64,000 nucleotides of DNA from Cellulophaga sp. HaHa_2_95 (GCF_019278565.1 NZ_CP058988.1:3286001-3350000), one strand, 5' to 3'; shown: positions 44,637 through 54,778, counted from the first letter of the stretch. The notes: generated from the letters alone by a model not told the origin. Numbers and translations: made by a program.

Positions 44637-45095
44637 TTATGAAATCCCTTTCATCGTCAAAAAGGTAGTAACCCATACAATTAGCGAAGAGAAAAAGATA
44701 CCAATAGTATTGGCTAAAAAAGCTTTTTTCTTTTCTATTTTAAATAGGTATGTAGCTATGCTACCAGCATAAACACCAGTTCCTGGCACGGGTAACATTA
44801 CAAAAAATATGAGGCCCCAAAAACCGTATTTAATAATTTTATCACCAGAGCCCACTTTTGCCTTTCTAGCAACATAGATAGCTGATTTTTTATAAAATTT
44901 CCAACGTAGAAAGTAAATATTGATTTTATCTAAAAAAAACATCATCAGTGGAAATACAAGAACATTGGCAGAAAAACAAAGTAAAAAAACTAAATAAATA
45001 TTTAACCCTCTTAGCATGCCAAAAGGAATACCAACTTTAGCTTCTCCGAAAGGAGAAATACTCCATAGCATGGCAATAATATAATCTATGATCAC
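44637..45095 (-). CDS. Small multidrug-export family membrane protein
   Basis: 152 residues, four or five membrane segments, with the family motifs SPFGEAKVGIPFGMLRGLN and LPVPGTGVYAGSIATYLF (PF06695, Sm_multidrug_ex). The family name is historical; transport by it is unproven. Related in fold to DedA-type proteins. Single gene on the minus strand, divergent from the polysaccharide-locus phosphatase gene at 45224. Confidence 0.8.
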   Translation of the reverse strand: MIIDYIIAMLWSISPFGEAKVGIPFGMLRGLNIYLVFLLCFSANVLVFPLMMFFLDKINIYFLRWKFYKKSAIYVARKAKVGSGDKIIKYGFWGLIFFVMLPVPGTGVYAGSIATYLFKIEKKKAFLANTIGIFFSSLIVWVTTFLTMKGIS

Positions 45096-45198
45096 TTTTT
45101 TTTCGCAAAAATAAGGTTAGATAATGTACTAAGTTGTAATAAAATCATAAAATAATTTTAAAAGTAGTTCGTGCGTGGATTTTTCTTAATATATAAGG

Positions 45199-45206
45199 TA
45201 TTTTTG
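45199..45206 (+). promoter_or_regulatory. -7 box upstream of the PHP phosphatase gene (TATTTTTG)
   Basis: An exact TAnnTTTG match, 17 bp before the start codon, giving a very short predicted leader. Confidence 0.5.
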
Positions 45207-45223
45207 TACTCTAATTTGCATGC

Positions 45224-45961
45224 ATGTTTCATATTTTTCAAAAGAAAAAATTTTTAGTTGATCTGCTTAATGGTTTTGTTGATATTCATAATCATATTCT
45301 TCCTGGAATTGATGATGGTGCAAAAACGGTAGAAGATTCCATGAATTTGATTTATGAATTCAAGCAATTGGGTGTTCATAAATTTGTGGCTACGCCTCAT
45401 ATAATGGACAATTATTATCCAAATAATTCTAAAACTATTTCTCAGGCATTGGCGCTTTTAAAAAATGAGTTGATGAAAAAAGGAATGACTCAAATTTCAA
45501 TTGATGCTGCTGCGGAACATATGATTGATGCTAATTTTGATCACTTGTTAGAGCGTTCTGAGGTCATGCCTATTCGCAATGAATATTTATTGGTTGAGAT
45601 GTCTTATTTACAAGCTTCTATTAACTTTGAAGATGCCATTCAAAAAATAGGTACTTCACAATATTTTCCTATACTAGCGCATCCAGAACGTTACAATTAC
45701 CTGCATAAGACTAAAAAATATGCACAGTACAAACAAATGGGTATCCTATTTCAATTAAATATGTTGTCCCTAGGGGGCTATTATGGTGATTCTGTAAAGA
45801 AATGTGCTTATCAACTATTGGAAAATAATCAAATTGATTTTATCGCTTCAGACGTCCATAGACTTCAGCATATAGGTGAACTTAAGAAAATTCAACTCAA
45901 TCAAAAAACAATTGATTATTTACTTCCAATATTAGATAGAACAGTAAATCATTTTAGTTAA
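45224..45961 (+). CDS. PHP-type tyrosine phosphatase, CpsB/YwqE-like
   Basis: 245 residues, no signal peptide. Metal-binding motifs of the PHP fold: VDIHNHILPGIDDGAKT (His22, His24, Asp30/31), ATPH, AEHMID, ILAHPERY and ASDVHR. CpsB-type enzymes remove phosphate from the Tyr-rich tail of capsule tyrosine kinases and so control chain length. It faces the Wzc-like kinase gene, and the two stop codons overlap (45958-45961), so the kinase and its phosphatase are encoded tail to tail. Confidence 0.88.
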   Translation: MFHIFQKKKFLVDLLNGFVDIHNHILPGIDDGAKTVEDSMNLIYEFKQLGVHKFVATPHIMDNYYPNNSKTISQALALLKNELMKKGMTQISIDAAAEHMIDANFDHLLERSEVMPIRNEYLLVEMSYLQASINFEDAIQKIGTSQYFPILAHPERYNYLHKTKKYAQYKQMGILFQLNMLSLGGYYGDSVKKCAYQLLENNQIDFIASDVHRLQHIGELKKIQLNQKTIDYLLPILDRTVNHFS

Positions 45962-48327
45962 GCCCAAAATTTCCACCATTTCTTTTCTTCAGCGGAATAC
46001 CCATATCCGTATTTACCACCATAGCCTAAGTCAGAATTTTTAACATCATTCACGACAAATGATAAGTTCTTCAGTTTTCCTTCAGCTTGTAATTTTAATG
46101 GAAATTGAATGACGCTATTTTCAGTAACTCCTGCTCTCGTTACGTATAAAATATGATTTGCATACTCACTGATGATTAAAGTATCAGAAACAACCATTAA
46201 AGGTGCTGTATCTACAATTACGTAATCATATAAACTACTCATTTCTTGCAACAAGCCTTCAATTCTATCACTCATTAAAAGTTCTGCGGGATTTGCTGGT
46301 ATTTTTCCAGAATAAATTATATCTATCGTATTTGTATTCACTAAGAGCGAATTGATAATCTCTTTAGGAGAGATATTATCGTCTTTTAAATATTCTGTTA
46401 ATCCTATATTATTTTTCTCATTAGAAGCGTATTTCAGCTTATCTACATTTTTTTGATTGTCATTAAAGAAGTTTCCAATTTTAGGGTTTCTAATATCAGC
46501 TCCTATTAACAACACTTTCTTATTGGTATTTGCCAAAATCATGGATAAATTGGATGACAAAAACGTTTTACCTTCCCCTGAAACACTCGAAGTAACGTAA
46601 ATGATGTTTCCTTTTTCGTCTCCTACCTTGTTGTTTTTAATCAAATAATCTAAGTTGGTCCTTAAGATTCGTAGTGATTCTGCCAATACAGATCTGTCAT
46701 CATTTAAAACCATTTTAGAATCACTTCTAGATATTTTAGGAAGTTCTGCTAAAACAGCATTATTAACAGTGATTTTCTCTAATTGTATTTTATTCGAAAT
46801 TTTATTATCTAATAAATCTACTGCATAAATAAATGAAAATGGGACTAATAAACCCAAGATAAAAGAGGCTAAGAATATAATGGGCTTTTTAGGAGACACA
46901 GGATCATTGCTTGTATTATAGGCCCATTCAATAATTTTGGATTTAGGAGTTGCTGACGCAAAAGTAATTTGTGATTCTTCTCGTTTTTGCAATAAATACA
47001 AATACAAAGATTCTGTAGTTTGCTGCTTTCTGGTAATATCTCTTAAGGCTCTTTCATTACGAGGGGCTGAATATATTTTTGAATTAATTACAGACCGTTG
47101 GCTACTTAAACTGTTTACCTGTAAACCCAGGTTATTAGTCATACCACTTAAACTAGATTGCATGGTACGCTTAAGCCCTGCTAATTCCTGGTCTAAGTTT
47201 ACAATAATTGGATTTTTCTCATTAGAACTTTTCAATAAGCGCTTACGCTCTAAAACAAGTTCATTGTATTTATTGGTCGTATTCGCAATGGAAGGATCCG
47301 ATAGTCCAATATTGGTTGGCAAAATATCATAACCGCTCTGCGTATCAACAATCTCCTTCATGGAGGAAGCCATTTGCAATTGGGTGGTCATATTCTGAAG
47401 TTCTTGCTCGTTTGCAGCGCCAACATTTAAATTAATATTAGCTTCCGATGCAATATCTGTTAAGCCCTTATCAGTTTTAAAGTCTTGCGCATTTTGATCT
47501 ACAGATGCTAGATTATCGTAGATACTTGTGATCCTATCGTTGATGAAGTCAGAAGTTCTATCCGCTATTTCCTTTTTATCTGCAACTGCATTTTCATTAT
47601 AGATAATGACTAAGGTATTCAAAAAATCACGTGCCTTTTCTTGAACAGCATCAGATAGCGATAAGTTAATAATATTAGATTTATCATCTGCAGGCGAAAT
47701 TAAAATCTTTTTTTGATAGTCTATAACTACGCTTTCTAAAGGGTTAATTTCAACTCTCAATTGTTTTCCTATATACTTATTAAAGAATGGTGCATTTGGT
47801 GTTATAATTAAATCTCCTAATTCTGATGGGATATTTTTACCAAAAGAATATGTTTTAGAACCATTACCTTCATTTTCAATAAGCGAAAATTCATGATCAT
47901 TTTTAATAGTTATCAATAAATTCAATTTTGCATTATACAAAAGCGAATCTGCCCCAATAAAATTTAACTTCAGGGGTTCGTTTTTATAGATCTCAGAATC
48001 TTTTATGGTTCCTTTTACCATAAAAGAAGTATTCAACCCTAATTTTAAAACAACATCTGTAATATTGGATCTAGATTTTATAATCTCTATTTCATCTTCA
48101 ATGTTATTTTTACTTCCCGAGAAAAGATCTAAATCTTGGAACACATCCATAGAAGATCCGGCCTGATCATCCTCTAATATCTGAATTTTACTTTGTGCAG
48201 CATACTGCGGTACAGAATACCTGATAAAAAAGAAGGCACAAACTAATGAAATTATAACGCAAAATAAAAACCAGTACCAGTTTTTACTGTACTGCTTTAT
48301 GATTTCATTTAAATCGGAATTCTCCAT
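45958..48327 (-). CDS. Wzc-type polysaccharide co-polymerase and tyrosine kinase
   Basis: 789 residues: N-terminal membrane segment (about 16-33), a Wzz-like periplasmic coiled-coil region, a second membrane segment (about 478-498) and a C-terminal BY-kinase domain. Walker A is TSSVSGEGKT (residues 579-588), Walker A' is VLLIGADIRNP, and Walker B is YVIVDTAPL. The tail is rich in Tyr (GYGGKYGYGYSAEEKKW), the autophosphorylation cluster. Works with the Wza-type protein encoded 50 bp upstream and is reset by the PHP phosphatase encoded opposite. Confidence 0.9.
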   Translation of the reverse strand: MENSDLNEIIKQYSKNWYWFLFCVIISLVCAFFFIRYSVPQYAAQSKIQILEDDQAGSSMDVFQDLDLFSGSKNNIEDEIEIIKSRSNITDVVLKLGLNTSFMVKGTIKDSEIYKNEPLKLNFIGADSLLYNAKLNLLITIKNDHEFSLIENEGNGSKTYSFGKNIPSELGDLIITPNAPFFNKYIGKQLRVEINPLESVVIDYQKKILISPADDKSNIINLSLSDAVQEKARDFLNTLVIIYNENAVADKKEIADRTSDFINDRITSIYDNLASVDQNAQDFKTDKGLTDIASEANINLNVGAANEQELQNMTTQLQMASSMKEIVDTQSGYDILPTNIGLSDPSIANTTNKYNELVLERKRLLKSSNEKNPIIVNLDQELAGLKRTMQSSLSGMTNNLGLQVNSLSSQRSVINSKIYSAPRNERALRDITRKQQTTESLYLYLLQKREESQITFASATPKSKIIEWAYNTSNDPVSPKKPIIFLASFILGLLVPFSFIYAVDLLDNKISNKIQLEKITVNNAVLAELPKISRSDSKMVLNDDRSVLAESLRILRTNLDYLIKNNKVGDEKGNIIYVTSSVSGEGKTFLSSNLSMILANTNKKVLLIGADIRNPKIGNFFNDNQKNVDKLKYASNEKNNIGLTEYLKDDNISPKEIINSLLVNTNTIDIIYSGKIPANPAELLMSDRIEGLLQEMSSLYDYVIVDTAPLMVVSDTLIISEYANHILYVTRAGVTENSVIQFPLKLQAEGKLKNLSFVVNDVKNSDLGYGGKYGYGYSAEEKKWWKFWA

Positions 48328-48377
48328 TGAGATTAAATAATTAGAATTTATATAACTAAAATATTACTACAAAAAAT

Positions 48378-49163
48378 TTAATTACGCGTCAGTAATAACA
48401 CTGTAGAAGTTAATAGCACTGAAGCAATTGAGATAGCGATAGTGGCTCTGTTATCTAAAGCAGAAGAAGTAATTGCAGACTTGTTAGGCTCCACATAAAC
48501 CACATCGTTTTGCGTTAAATAAAACACAGGAGATTTCATAGCTTCTTTGCTTGTTAAATCTATTCTATGGTGAACAAAGGTACCATTGAACTCGCGAATT
48601 ACTAAAATGTTCTCACGCATACCCTTTATATTTAAGTCACCCGCTAAACCAATAGCCTCTAATATGGTAATTTGTTCTCCATTTACAGGGTAGGTGCCTG
48701 GTCTATTTACCTGTCCTAAGATGGAGATAGAAAAGTTCTGTAATCTAATATTGATAATTGGATCTTTCAGGTAATCTGATAATTTCCCTTTTAATAGTTC
48801 TCTTAATTCATCAGAAGATAATCCTGAAATTTTTATTTGGCCAATTACAGGAAAATCTATATTACCATTTTGATCTACCAAATAGTCTACTTGTTGTGGT
48901 ACTCCACTACCTATTCCTCCAGTAGATCCACCTCTAAATAAGTTAAAAGGAGCACTCGCTTCTGGGTTTAATGTAGAAATAAAAATACTCACAACATCAT
49001 CTACCTTAAACTTCGGTACAAATTGTGTTTCATCAATAAGCGTTTCGTAATCACTGATGTCTTGAAAGTACACAACATCTTTTTTAGAACCGCAAGAGGA
49101 TAACAGTAAAGTGGCTGCACACAATACTAAGGTTAATTTCATTTTTAAGGTAGTGTTTAACAT
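48378..49163 (-). CDS. Wza-type polysaccharide export lipoprotein
   Basis: 261 residues, lipoprotein signal ending LLLSSC. Poly_export domain: FKVDDVVSIFISTLNPEAS, then LVDQNGNIDFPVIGQIKISGLSSDELRELL, followed by an SLBB domain (ISILGQVNRPGTYPV, ITILEAIGLAGDL). A C-terminal hydrophobic stretch (TIAISIASVLLTSTVLLL) may be a membrane anchor. Short for Wza, as usual in Bacteroidota. A second in-frame ATG at 49142 would give a tighter signal peptide. Part of the minus-strand polysaccharide operon. Confidence 0.88.
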   Translation of the reverse strand: MLNTTLKMKLTLVLCAATLLLSSCGSKKDVVYFQDISDYETLIDETQFVPKFKVDDVVSIFISTLNPEASAPFNLFRGGSTGGIGSGVPQQVDYLVDQNGNIDFPVIGQIKISGLSSDELRELLKGKLSDYLKDPIINIRLQNFSISILGQVNRPGTYPVNGEQITILEAIGLAGDLNIKGMRENILVIREFNGTFVHHRIDLTSKEAMKSPVFYLTQNDVVYVEPNKSAITSSALDNRATIAISIASVLLTSTVLLLTRN

Positions 49164-49205
49164 GTTCTCGATTATTAGTATTTAATTGTTTTAATATAAG
49201 TATCT

Positions 49206-51161
49206 CTAAGACTGTAATACGTTTTTCTCTAAACTAGACGCATCAGTACCATTTTTTGTTTTCTCTTCTATTTCGTCATCGACCTTACAAAGGTCAGAAT
49301 TTTTAGAAATAAATTCTGGCACAATTTCTTTCATTAAACGAACAACATCTGCGTCAAAAAACATATTAGAGACGCAAAGTTGATTAATATTTGAACGAAC
49401 CGTAGCATAATCTAGTTCTCTTACTTTTCCGATCATAATTTTCTTATGGTAAGTAGGTAAGGTATTTTCTCCGTTCGCTAAAAGTTCTTCATACAACTTC
49501 TCTCCAGGACGTAATCCCGTCACTTTAATATCAATATCCTCCGGATATTTTAGTCCCGAAAGCTTAATCATATTCTTCGCCAAATCAAATATTTTAACAG
49601 ATTCTCCCATATCAAAGATGAAAATTTCTCCTCCCGAACCCATAGAACCTGCTTCTAAAACTAATTGTGAGGCTTCAGGAATAGTCATAAAAAACCGGGT
49701 AACATCCTCATGTGTAACGGTTAATGGCCCTCCGTTTTCAATTTGCTTTTTAAATAACGGAATAACAGAACCGTTAGACCCTAATACATTACCAAAACGT
49801 GTTGTAATAAATTTAGTCTTGTTTAATTGCTGCATACAGCTAATGTACATTTCTGCAATTCGCTTAGTAGCGCCCATAACATTTGTGGGGTTCACCGCCT
49901 TATCTGTCGATACAAATACAAATTTATCCGCATTGTAGTGCGCAGATAAATCACATAACACTTTAGTCCCTGCTACATTAATCTTAATGGCTTCATAGGC
50001 ATTGTATTCCATTAGCGGCACATGCTTGTAGGCTGCCGCATGAAAAACAATGTTAGGGGTGTGTTCCTGAAAAATAGTATTCATTCTATTTTTATCTCGT
50101 ACATCACCAACAATAGGAATAAAATTATGAAACCCATTTTGCTTTAACTCTTGTTGTAAATCATACAAAGCAGACTCTGCTTGATCAATAACAATTAAAG
50201 TTTTGTAGTTATAGGTACACACCTGCCTCACAATTTCACTTCCAATAGATCCGGCGCCACCGGTAACTAAAACCGTTTTATTTTTTAACTCTTCGGCTAT
50301 ATTAGAATTTTTTATATCAATAGTCGCCCTATCTAGAAGATCTTCAATTTGTACTTGTTTAATTTGAGATAATTTCAGTTCCCCATTGATCCAATCTTCA
50401 ACCGCAGGAACAATCTTAACCAAAACAGGATAGTCCACCAAACTTTCTACTAAAACGCGTAACTTTTTGTGATCTATATTTTGGATAGAAAAAATAACTT
50501 CAGAAATGTCTTTCTTTAAGATAAATCCCTCCGTTAAGGCACTAGGATTATACACTTGAACTCCATTAATATGCTTTCCTACCTTTTGTTCATCCTTATC
50601 TATATACCCAACAACCTTTACCTTACTATTAGAAGTATTAGTCAAAGCATTATAGGTTAAGATGCCAGATTGACCGGCACCATATATTAAAACATTTTTT
50701 GAGCTACTATTGTAATTATTCATTACAATATTAAAATACAAGGCTTTAAATACATAACGCGAAGCTGTTAATGCTATAAAACTTATCAAACTATGAATAA
50801 TGATGATGGTCAAAGGAACCGTAAAACCATTAAGAAAATCATATTCCCTATTAGTTACTACCAATACTATGGTAATAATACTCATCAAACAAATAGCATT
50901 AAAAATGTTATACACATCTCTCACACCCGTATGCCGTACTACTCCTTTATAGGATCCAATAATAAAAAAGGAAACTAAAGAAATTAAGGCAACGAAAGGC
51001 AATTGAACAAATAGCTTATTAATATCAAAATTCATCGTTAGATTGAATAAAATAAAATACGCTAATACAAAGGAAAATGATACTAAAACAACGTCAACAA
51101 CAAGTACAAGCCATTTTGAGGCATATCTTGTCGCACTGTGGGTAATATAATTTTTAATCAT
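49206..51161 (-). CDS. Polysaccharide C6 dehydratase (CapD/WbpM/PglF-like)
   Basis: 651 residues: four N-terminal membrane segments (about 15-135), a CoA-binding-like Rossmann domain (GAGQSG at 161-166) and a C-terminal SDR domain (TGGAGSIGS at 300-308). Active-site segments STDKA (418-422) and MGATKR (429-434) are present. Such enzymes turn UDP-GlcNAc into UDP-4-keto-6-deoxy sugar. Its start codon lies one base past the stop codon of the aminotransferase, whose substrate it would make. In C. jejuni the same pair (PglF, PglE) leads to bacillosamine. Confidence 0.9.
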   Translation of the reverse strand: MIKNYITHSATRYASKWLVLVVDVVLVSFSFVLAYFILFNLTMNFDINKLFVQLPFVALISLVSFFIIGSYKGVVRHTGVRDVYNIFNAICLMSIITIVLVVTNREYDFLNGFTVPLTIIIIHSLISFIALTASRYVFKALYFNIVMNNYNSSSKNVLIYGAGQSGILTYNALTNTSNSKVKVVGYIDKDEQKVGKHINGVQVYNPSALTEGFILKKDISEVIFSIQNIDHKKLRVLVESLVDYPVLVKIVPAVEDWINGELKLSQIKQVQIEDLLDRATIDIKNSNIAEELKNKTVLVTGGAGSIGSEIVRQVCTYNYKTLIVIDQAESALYDLQQELKQNGFHNFIPIVGDVRDKNRMNTIFQEHTPNIVFHAAAYKHVPLMEYNAYEAIKINVAGTKVLCDLSAHYNADKFVFVSTDKAVNPTNVMGATKRIAEMYISCMQQLNKTKFITTRFGNVLGSNGSVIPLFKKQIENGGPLTVTHEDVTRFFMTIPEASQLVLEAGSMGSGGEIFIFDMGESVKIFDLAKNMIKLSGLKYPEDIDIKVTGLRPGEKLYEELLANGENTLPTYHKKIMIGKVRELDYATVRSNINQLCVSNMFFDADVVRLMKEIVPEFISKNSDLCKVDDEIEEKTKNGTDASSLEKNVLQS

Positions 51162-51162
51162 A

Positions 51163-52284
51163 CTATAAATTTTTAATTAAATCTATAACTCTTTCTAAAT
51201 CTTTTTGAGTTAAGTTTGAACCACTTGGCAAACATAAGCCACGTTCAAATAAATCTTCGGAAGTACCATTAACGAATGATATGCAGTCGGAAAAAACAGG
51301 CTGTAAATGCATTGGTTTCCATAAAGGTCTTGATTCTATATTATGGTCTAACAACAATAGTCTTAATTTTTCTCTGTGTGCAAACGAAGACGTTAAAATA
51401 CATGACAACCACCGATTAGAAAAGTAGCCCTTAGGCTCTACTAAAAACTCAATTCCCTTAATATCTGATAAGGAATCAAAATAAAACTGATGATTAGCTC
51501 TTCTGGCTGATACACGATCATCAATCACCTCCATTTGCCCTCGCCCAATACCTGCTAAAATATTACTCATTCTATAATTATAGCCTATCTGCGAATGTTG
51601 ATAATGTGGCGCTTCATCCCTTGCCTGAGTCGCTAAAAAAATTGCTTTTTTTCTATAGGCACTATTTCTAGAGACTAGCGCACCTCCGCCAGAAGTGGTA
51701 ATAATTTTATTACCATTGAACGATAATATCCCTATATCACCAAAACTACTACATTTAATGCCATTATAGGTACTTCCTAGTGCTTCCGCACTATCTTCCA
51801 CTACAGGAATATTATATTTTTCTGAAATTGCTTTAATCTCATTAATTTTATAAGGCATCCCATATAAATGAACAGCAACTATCGCTTTAGGCTTTTTCCC
51901 TTTTTGGATGCGATCATTAATCGCCTCTTCCAATAATACAGGACATAAATTCCAAGTATCTCTTTCACTATCCACAAAAACAGGATTGGCCCCCAAGTAC
52001 TTAATTGGATTAGCAGATGCCGAAAATGTTAAACTTTGACATAATACTTCATCTCCCTTACCAACTCCTAAAATCTCCAAAGCCAAATGTATGGCTCCCG
52101 TACCAGAAGTAAGTACAGCAATATGCGTGTAATTACCTATATATGATTCCAGAGAATATTCAAAGGCATCAACATTAGAGCCCAAAGGTGCTACCCAATT
52201 GGTGTCAAATGCTTCTTGAACATATTTCTGCTCATTACCTCCCATATGAGGAGAAGAAAGCCAAATTTTAGGTTTTGTATTCAA
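51163..52284 (-). CDS. DegT/DnrJ/EryC1 sugar aminotransferase (PglE-like)
   Basis: 373 residues, PLP-dependent. Catalytic Lys193 in SFNGNKIITTSGGGALV, cofactor Asp164 in VVEDSAEALGS, and the family's N-terminal segment GGNEQKYVQEAFDTNWVAPLG. The text around WVAPLG and the C-terminal ESRPLWKPMHLQPVF resemble PglE/perosamine-type transaminases that aminate UDP-4-keto-6-deoxy sugars. It is the first gene of the minus-strand unit, with a TAGTTTTG box upstream, and is followed at one base by its probable substrate supplier. Confidence 0.88.
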   Translation of the reverse strand: MNTKPKIWLSSPHMGGNEQKYVQEAFDTNWVAPLGSNVDAFEYSLESYIGNYTHIAVLTSGTGAIHLALEILGVGKGDEVLCQSLTFSASANPIKYLGANPVFVDSERDTWNLCPVLLEEAINDRIQKGKKPKAIVAVHLYGMPYKINEIKAISEKYNIPVVEDSAEALGSTYNGIKCSSFGDIGILSFNGNKIITTSGGGALVSRNSAYRKKAIFLATQARDEAPHYQHSQIGYNYRMSNILAGIGRGQMEVIDDRVSARRANHQFYFDSLSDIKGIEFLVEPKGYFSNRWLSCILTSSFAHREKLRLLLLDHNIESRPLWKPMHLQPVFSDCISFVNGTSEDLFERGLCLPSGSNLTQKDLERVIDLIKNL

Positions 52285-52637
52285 AAAATAAATTAAATGA
52301 TTAACTAAACTATTACCGCAAAACTAAGCATTGTTTTTAATTTAAAAACATTAGCACTTCTTATTTCGATTAAGCCTACATATAATCGATTAACTACCCA
52401 TAAAAACAAACCATTAATATATGTAATTATTTAAATTCAACTTATCTAGTATTATTGTATTTAATCTAGTAAAAACTAAATACCTTAAAAATTATTTGCA
52501 ATATTTGCACATTATTACTTTATTTATTCGTTATGAATCATTTCATACAATAACGCCTTTCTAATTTAAAAAATAATCACACTCTTATTTTAGAGTAATA
52601 AAATATAGTATTTACATAGATAAACTTAAATTTCAAA
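52285..52637. other. Divergent intergenic region of the polysaccharide locus
   Basis: 353 bp, very AT-rich, no ORF. The minus-strand promoter is visible (TAGTTTTG at 52319-52326). Plus-strand boxes are weak: ATATTTG-type elements at about 52490-52510 lack a full TAnnTTTG. Nothing else recognisable. Confidence 0.5.
52319..52326 (-). promoter_or_regulatory. -7 box of the minus-strand polysaccharide operon
   Basis: TAGTTTTG on the minus strand, an exact TAnnTTTG, 35 bp before the aminotransferase start codon. It would drive the four genes 51163 to 45958. Confidence 0.55.
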
Positions 52638-54035
52638 ATGAAAGAAATCACAAAAATATGTTGTATCGGCGCAGGTTACGTTGGTGGTCCAACCATGTCC
52701 GTAATCGCTAAAAAATGCCCACATATTCAAGTAACAGTTGTTGATATCAATGCAGATAGAATTGCGCAATGGAACGAGGCTGACTTAGACAAGCTTCCTA
52801 TTTACGAGCCAGGATTAAAAGAAATTGTTGCTGCAACTAGAAATAAAAACCTTTTCTTCTCTACGGAAGTAGATAAGGCTATAGATGAAGCTGATGTAAT
52901 TTTTATCTCGGTAAATACCCCTACTAAAACCTACGGAAAAGGAAAAGGACAAGCGGCAGATTTAAAATTCATTGAACTTTGTGCTAGAAATATTGCCAAA
53001 GTTGCTACGAATGATAAAATAGTTGTAGAAAAATCTACCTTACCAGTAAGAACGGCAGGAGCTATAAAAAATATTCTGGACAACACGGGCAACGGTGTTA
53101 ACTTTGAAATTCTTTCTAATCCAGAATTTTTAGCAGAAGGTACTGCCATTCAAGATTTATTACATGCAGATCGTGTTTTAATTGGTGGTGATGAAACTCC
53201 TACAGGTCAAAAAGCAAAAGATTTATTGAGTCAAGTATACGAAAACTGGTTACCTAAAGAACGTATTTTACAAACTAACGTTTGGTCTTCAGAACTTTCA
53301 AAATTAGTAGCAAATGCTTTTTTAGCGCAGCGTGTATCCTCTATCAACTCTATTTCTGCACTCTGTGAGAAAACAGATGCCAATGTGGAAGAAGTAGCCA
53401 GAGCTATCGGTTATGATTCTAGAATTGGTTCTAAATTCTTAAGCTCTTCCGTAGGCTTTGGTGGTTCTTGTTTTCAAAAAGATATACTAAATTTAGTATA
53501 TATCTCTCAAAGTTTGGGTTTGCAAGAAGTAGCTGATTACTGGGAACAAGTAATCATTATGAATGATTACCAAAAGAGAAGATTTGCAGATAATATTATC
53601 AGTACCCTATACAATACCGTATCGGGAAAGAAAATAGTTTTCTTTGGATGGGCTTTTAAAAAAGACACCAACGATACTAGAGAATCTGCCGCTATTTATG
53701 TAGCTGATGCTTTGTTGGAAGAAAGAGCCGAATTGAGTGTTTTTGATCCTCAAGTAAAAGAGCAAACAATATTTAGAGATTTAGATTATTTAAATACACG
53801 TACTCCAGAAGAGAATAAAAAGCTAGTGACGGTAGTAGATGATCCTATGGATCAAGTAGAAAATGCTCATGCGATTGCAGTATTAACAGAGTGGGATGAA
53901 TTTAAAACCTACGACTGGCAAAAAATCTATGACAAAATGCTAAAACCTGCCTTTATTTTTGATGGCAGACGTCTTTTAGATAAAGCACAGATGGAAAAAA
54001 TTGGCTTTAACTATTACAGAATAGGCCAGGTTTAA
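52638..54035 (+). CDS. UDP-glucose 6-dehydrogenase, eukaryote-like type
   Basis: 465 residues. Rossmann motif GAGYVGG at 11-17, catalytic Cys278 in [10 protein letters not shown], and [18 protein letters not shown] plus STLPVRTA typical of the long, animal-like UGDH branch that also occurs in Bacteroidota. It oxidises UDP-glucose to UDP-glucuronate. First gene of the plus-strand unit; its own strong terminator follows, so the epimerase downstream is not cotranscribed by default. Confidence 0.92.
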   Translation: MKEITKICCIGAGYVGGPTMSVIAKKCPHIQVTVVDINADRIAQWNEADLDKLPIYEPGLKEIVAATRNKNLFFSTEVDKAIDEADVIFISVNTPTKTYGKGKGQAADLKFIELCARNIAKVATNDKIVVEKSTLPVRTAGAIKNILDNTGNGVNFEILSNPEFLAEGTAIQDLLHADRVLIGGDETPTGQKAKDLLSQVYENWLPKERILQTNVWSSELSKLVANAFLAQRVSSINSISALCEKTDANVEEVARAIGYDSRIGSKFLSSSVGFGGSCFQKDILNLVYISQSLGLQEVADYWEQVIIMNDYQKRRFADNIISTLYNTVSGKKIVFFGWAFKKDTNDTRESAAIYVADALLEERAELSVFDPQVKEQTIFRDLDYLNTRTPEENKKLVTVVDDPMDQVENAHAIAVLTEWDEFKTYDWQKIYDKMLKPAFIFDGRRLLDKAQMEKIGFNYYRIGQV

Positions 54036-54062
54036 GTTCCGTTATGAAAAAAGCTTAATATT

Positions 54063-54110
54063 AAAACCGTGATTAAATTTGATTCTCAAATTTGATCACG
54101 GTTTTTTTTT
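54063..54110 (+). terminator. Strong rho-independent terminator after UGDH gene
   Basis: 20-bp stem with one G-U pair (AAAACCGTGATTAAATTTGA / its complement), a 3-nt loop, then nine T. About 28 bp after the stop codon. Confidence 0.9.
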
Positions 54111-54117
54111 GCACCAA

Positions 54118-54215
54118 TGTCAGTTCGAGTGATTACTACGTAGTGCAACAAAGTAAAAATTGTATCAAACACTCTTAGAAACATGAATACTTCTCAATAC
54201 TAATTTGAAGTGACA
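54118..54215. repeat. Flavobacterial TGTCAGTTCGAGTGA element, copy A1
   Basis: Begins TGTCAGTTCGAGTGA and ends in a decayed partner arm (TTTGAAGTGACA). It contains an imperfect inner arm GTATCA...ACTTCTCAATAC. First of five related units in this 900-bp gene-free stretch, and the most degenerate. Confidence 0.6.
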
Positions 54216-54242
54216 ATAGTATTCAAAAAAATAACACTACAA

Positions 54243-54510
54243 TGTCAGTTCGAGTAATTTTTACGTAGTGCAACGAAGGAAAATTGTATCGAGAGCTTTT
54301 TACTAAGAAGAAGTTCAAGTTCAAGAATCAAGTTCAATATAAAAGTAAACAAACCAAAATGTCAGTTCGAGTGATTTTTACGAAGTGAAAATTGTATCGA
54401 GAACTTTTAGAAATACGAATACTTCTCGATACTAATTTAAAGCATTAAAAAACGCTTAAAATTCACTCGAAGTGACAATAGTATTAAAAATAAAAGCAAA
54501 AACACTTCGA
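54243..54510. repeat. Repeat block (B1 plus A2), first tandem copy
   Basis: B1 (54243-54359) starts TGTCAGTTCGAGTAA but has no closing arm; instead it has AAGTTCAAGTTCAAGAATCA and a lead-in to A2. A2 (54360-54477) is a full element: outer arms TGTCAGTTCGAGTGA / TCACTCGAAGTGACA (one mismatch in 15) and an inner perfect 10-bp stem GTATCGAGAA / TTCTCGATAC. The block repeats 268 bp later. Confidence 0.7.
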
Positions 54511-54778
54511 TGTCAGTTCGAGTGATTTTTACGAAGTGTAACGAAGTAAAAATTGTATCGAGAGCTTTTTACTAAGAAGAAGTTCAAGTTCAAGAATCAA
54601 GTTCAATATAAAAGTAAACAAACCAAAATGTCAGTTCGAGTGATTTTTACGAAGTGAAAATTGTATCGAGAACTTTTAAAAACATGAATACTTCTCGATA
54701 CTAATTAAAGGCAAAAAATTTGCTTTAAATTCACCCGAAGTGACAACCGTATTCAAAATAAAAATAAAATACCTACAA
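54511..54778. repeat. Repeat block (B2 plus A3), second tandem copy
   Basis: Same order as the first block: B2 (54511-54628) and A3 (54629-54745), period 268-269 bp. B2 is almost identical to B1, including the AAGTTCAAGTTCAAGAATCA part. A3 keeps the inner 10-bp stem, with outer right arm TCACCCGAAGTGACA. The rest of the gap to 54932 is AT-rich without features. Confidence 0.7.

Noticed and set aside
54118..54778. CRISPR array
   Set aside because: Units are directly adjacent inverted-repeat elements of about 120 bp with no unique spacers of constant length and no cas genes.
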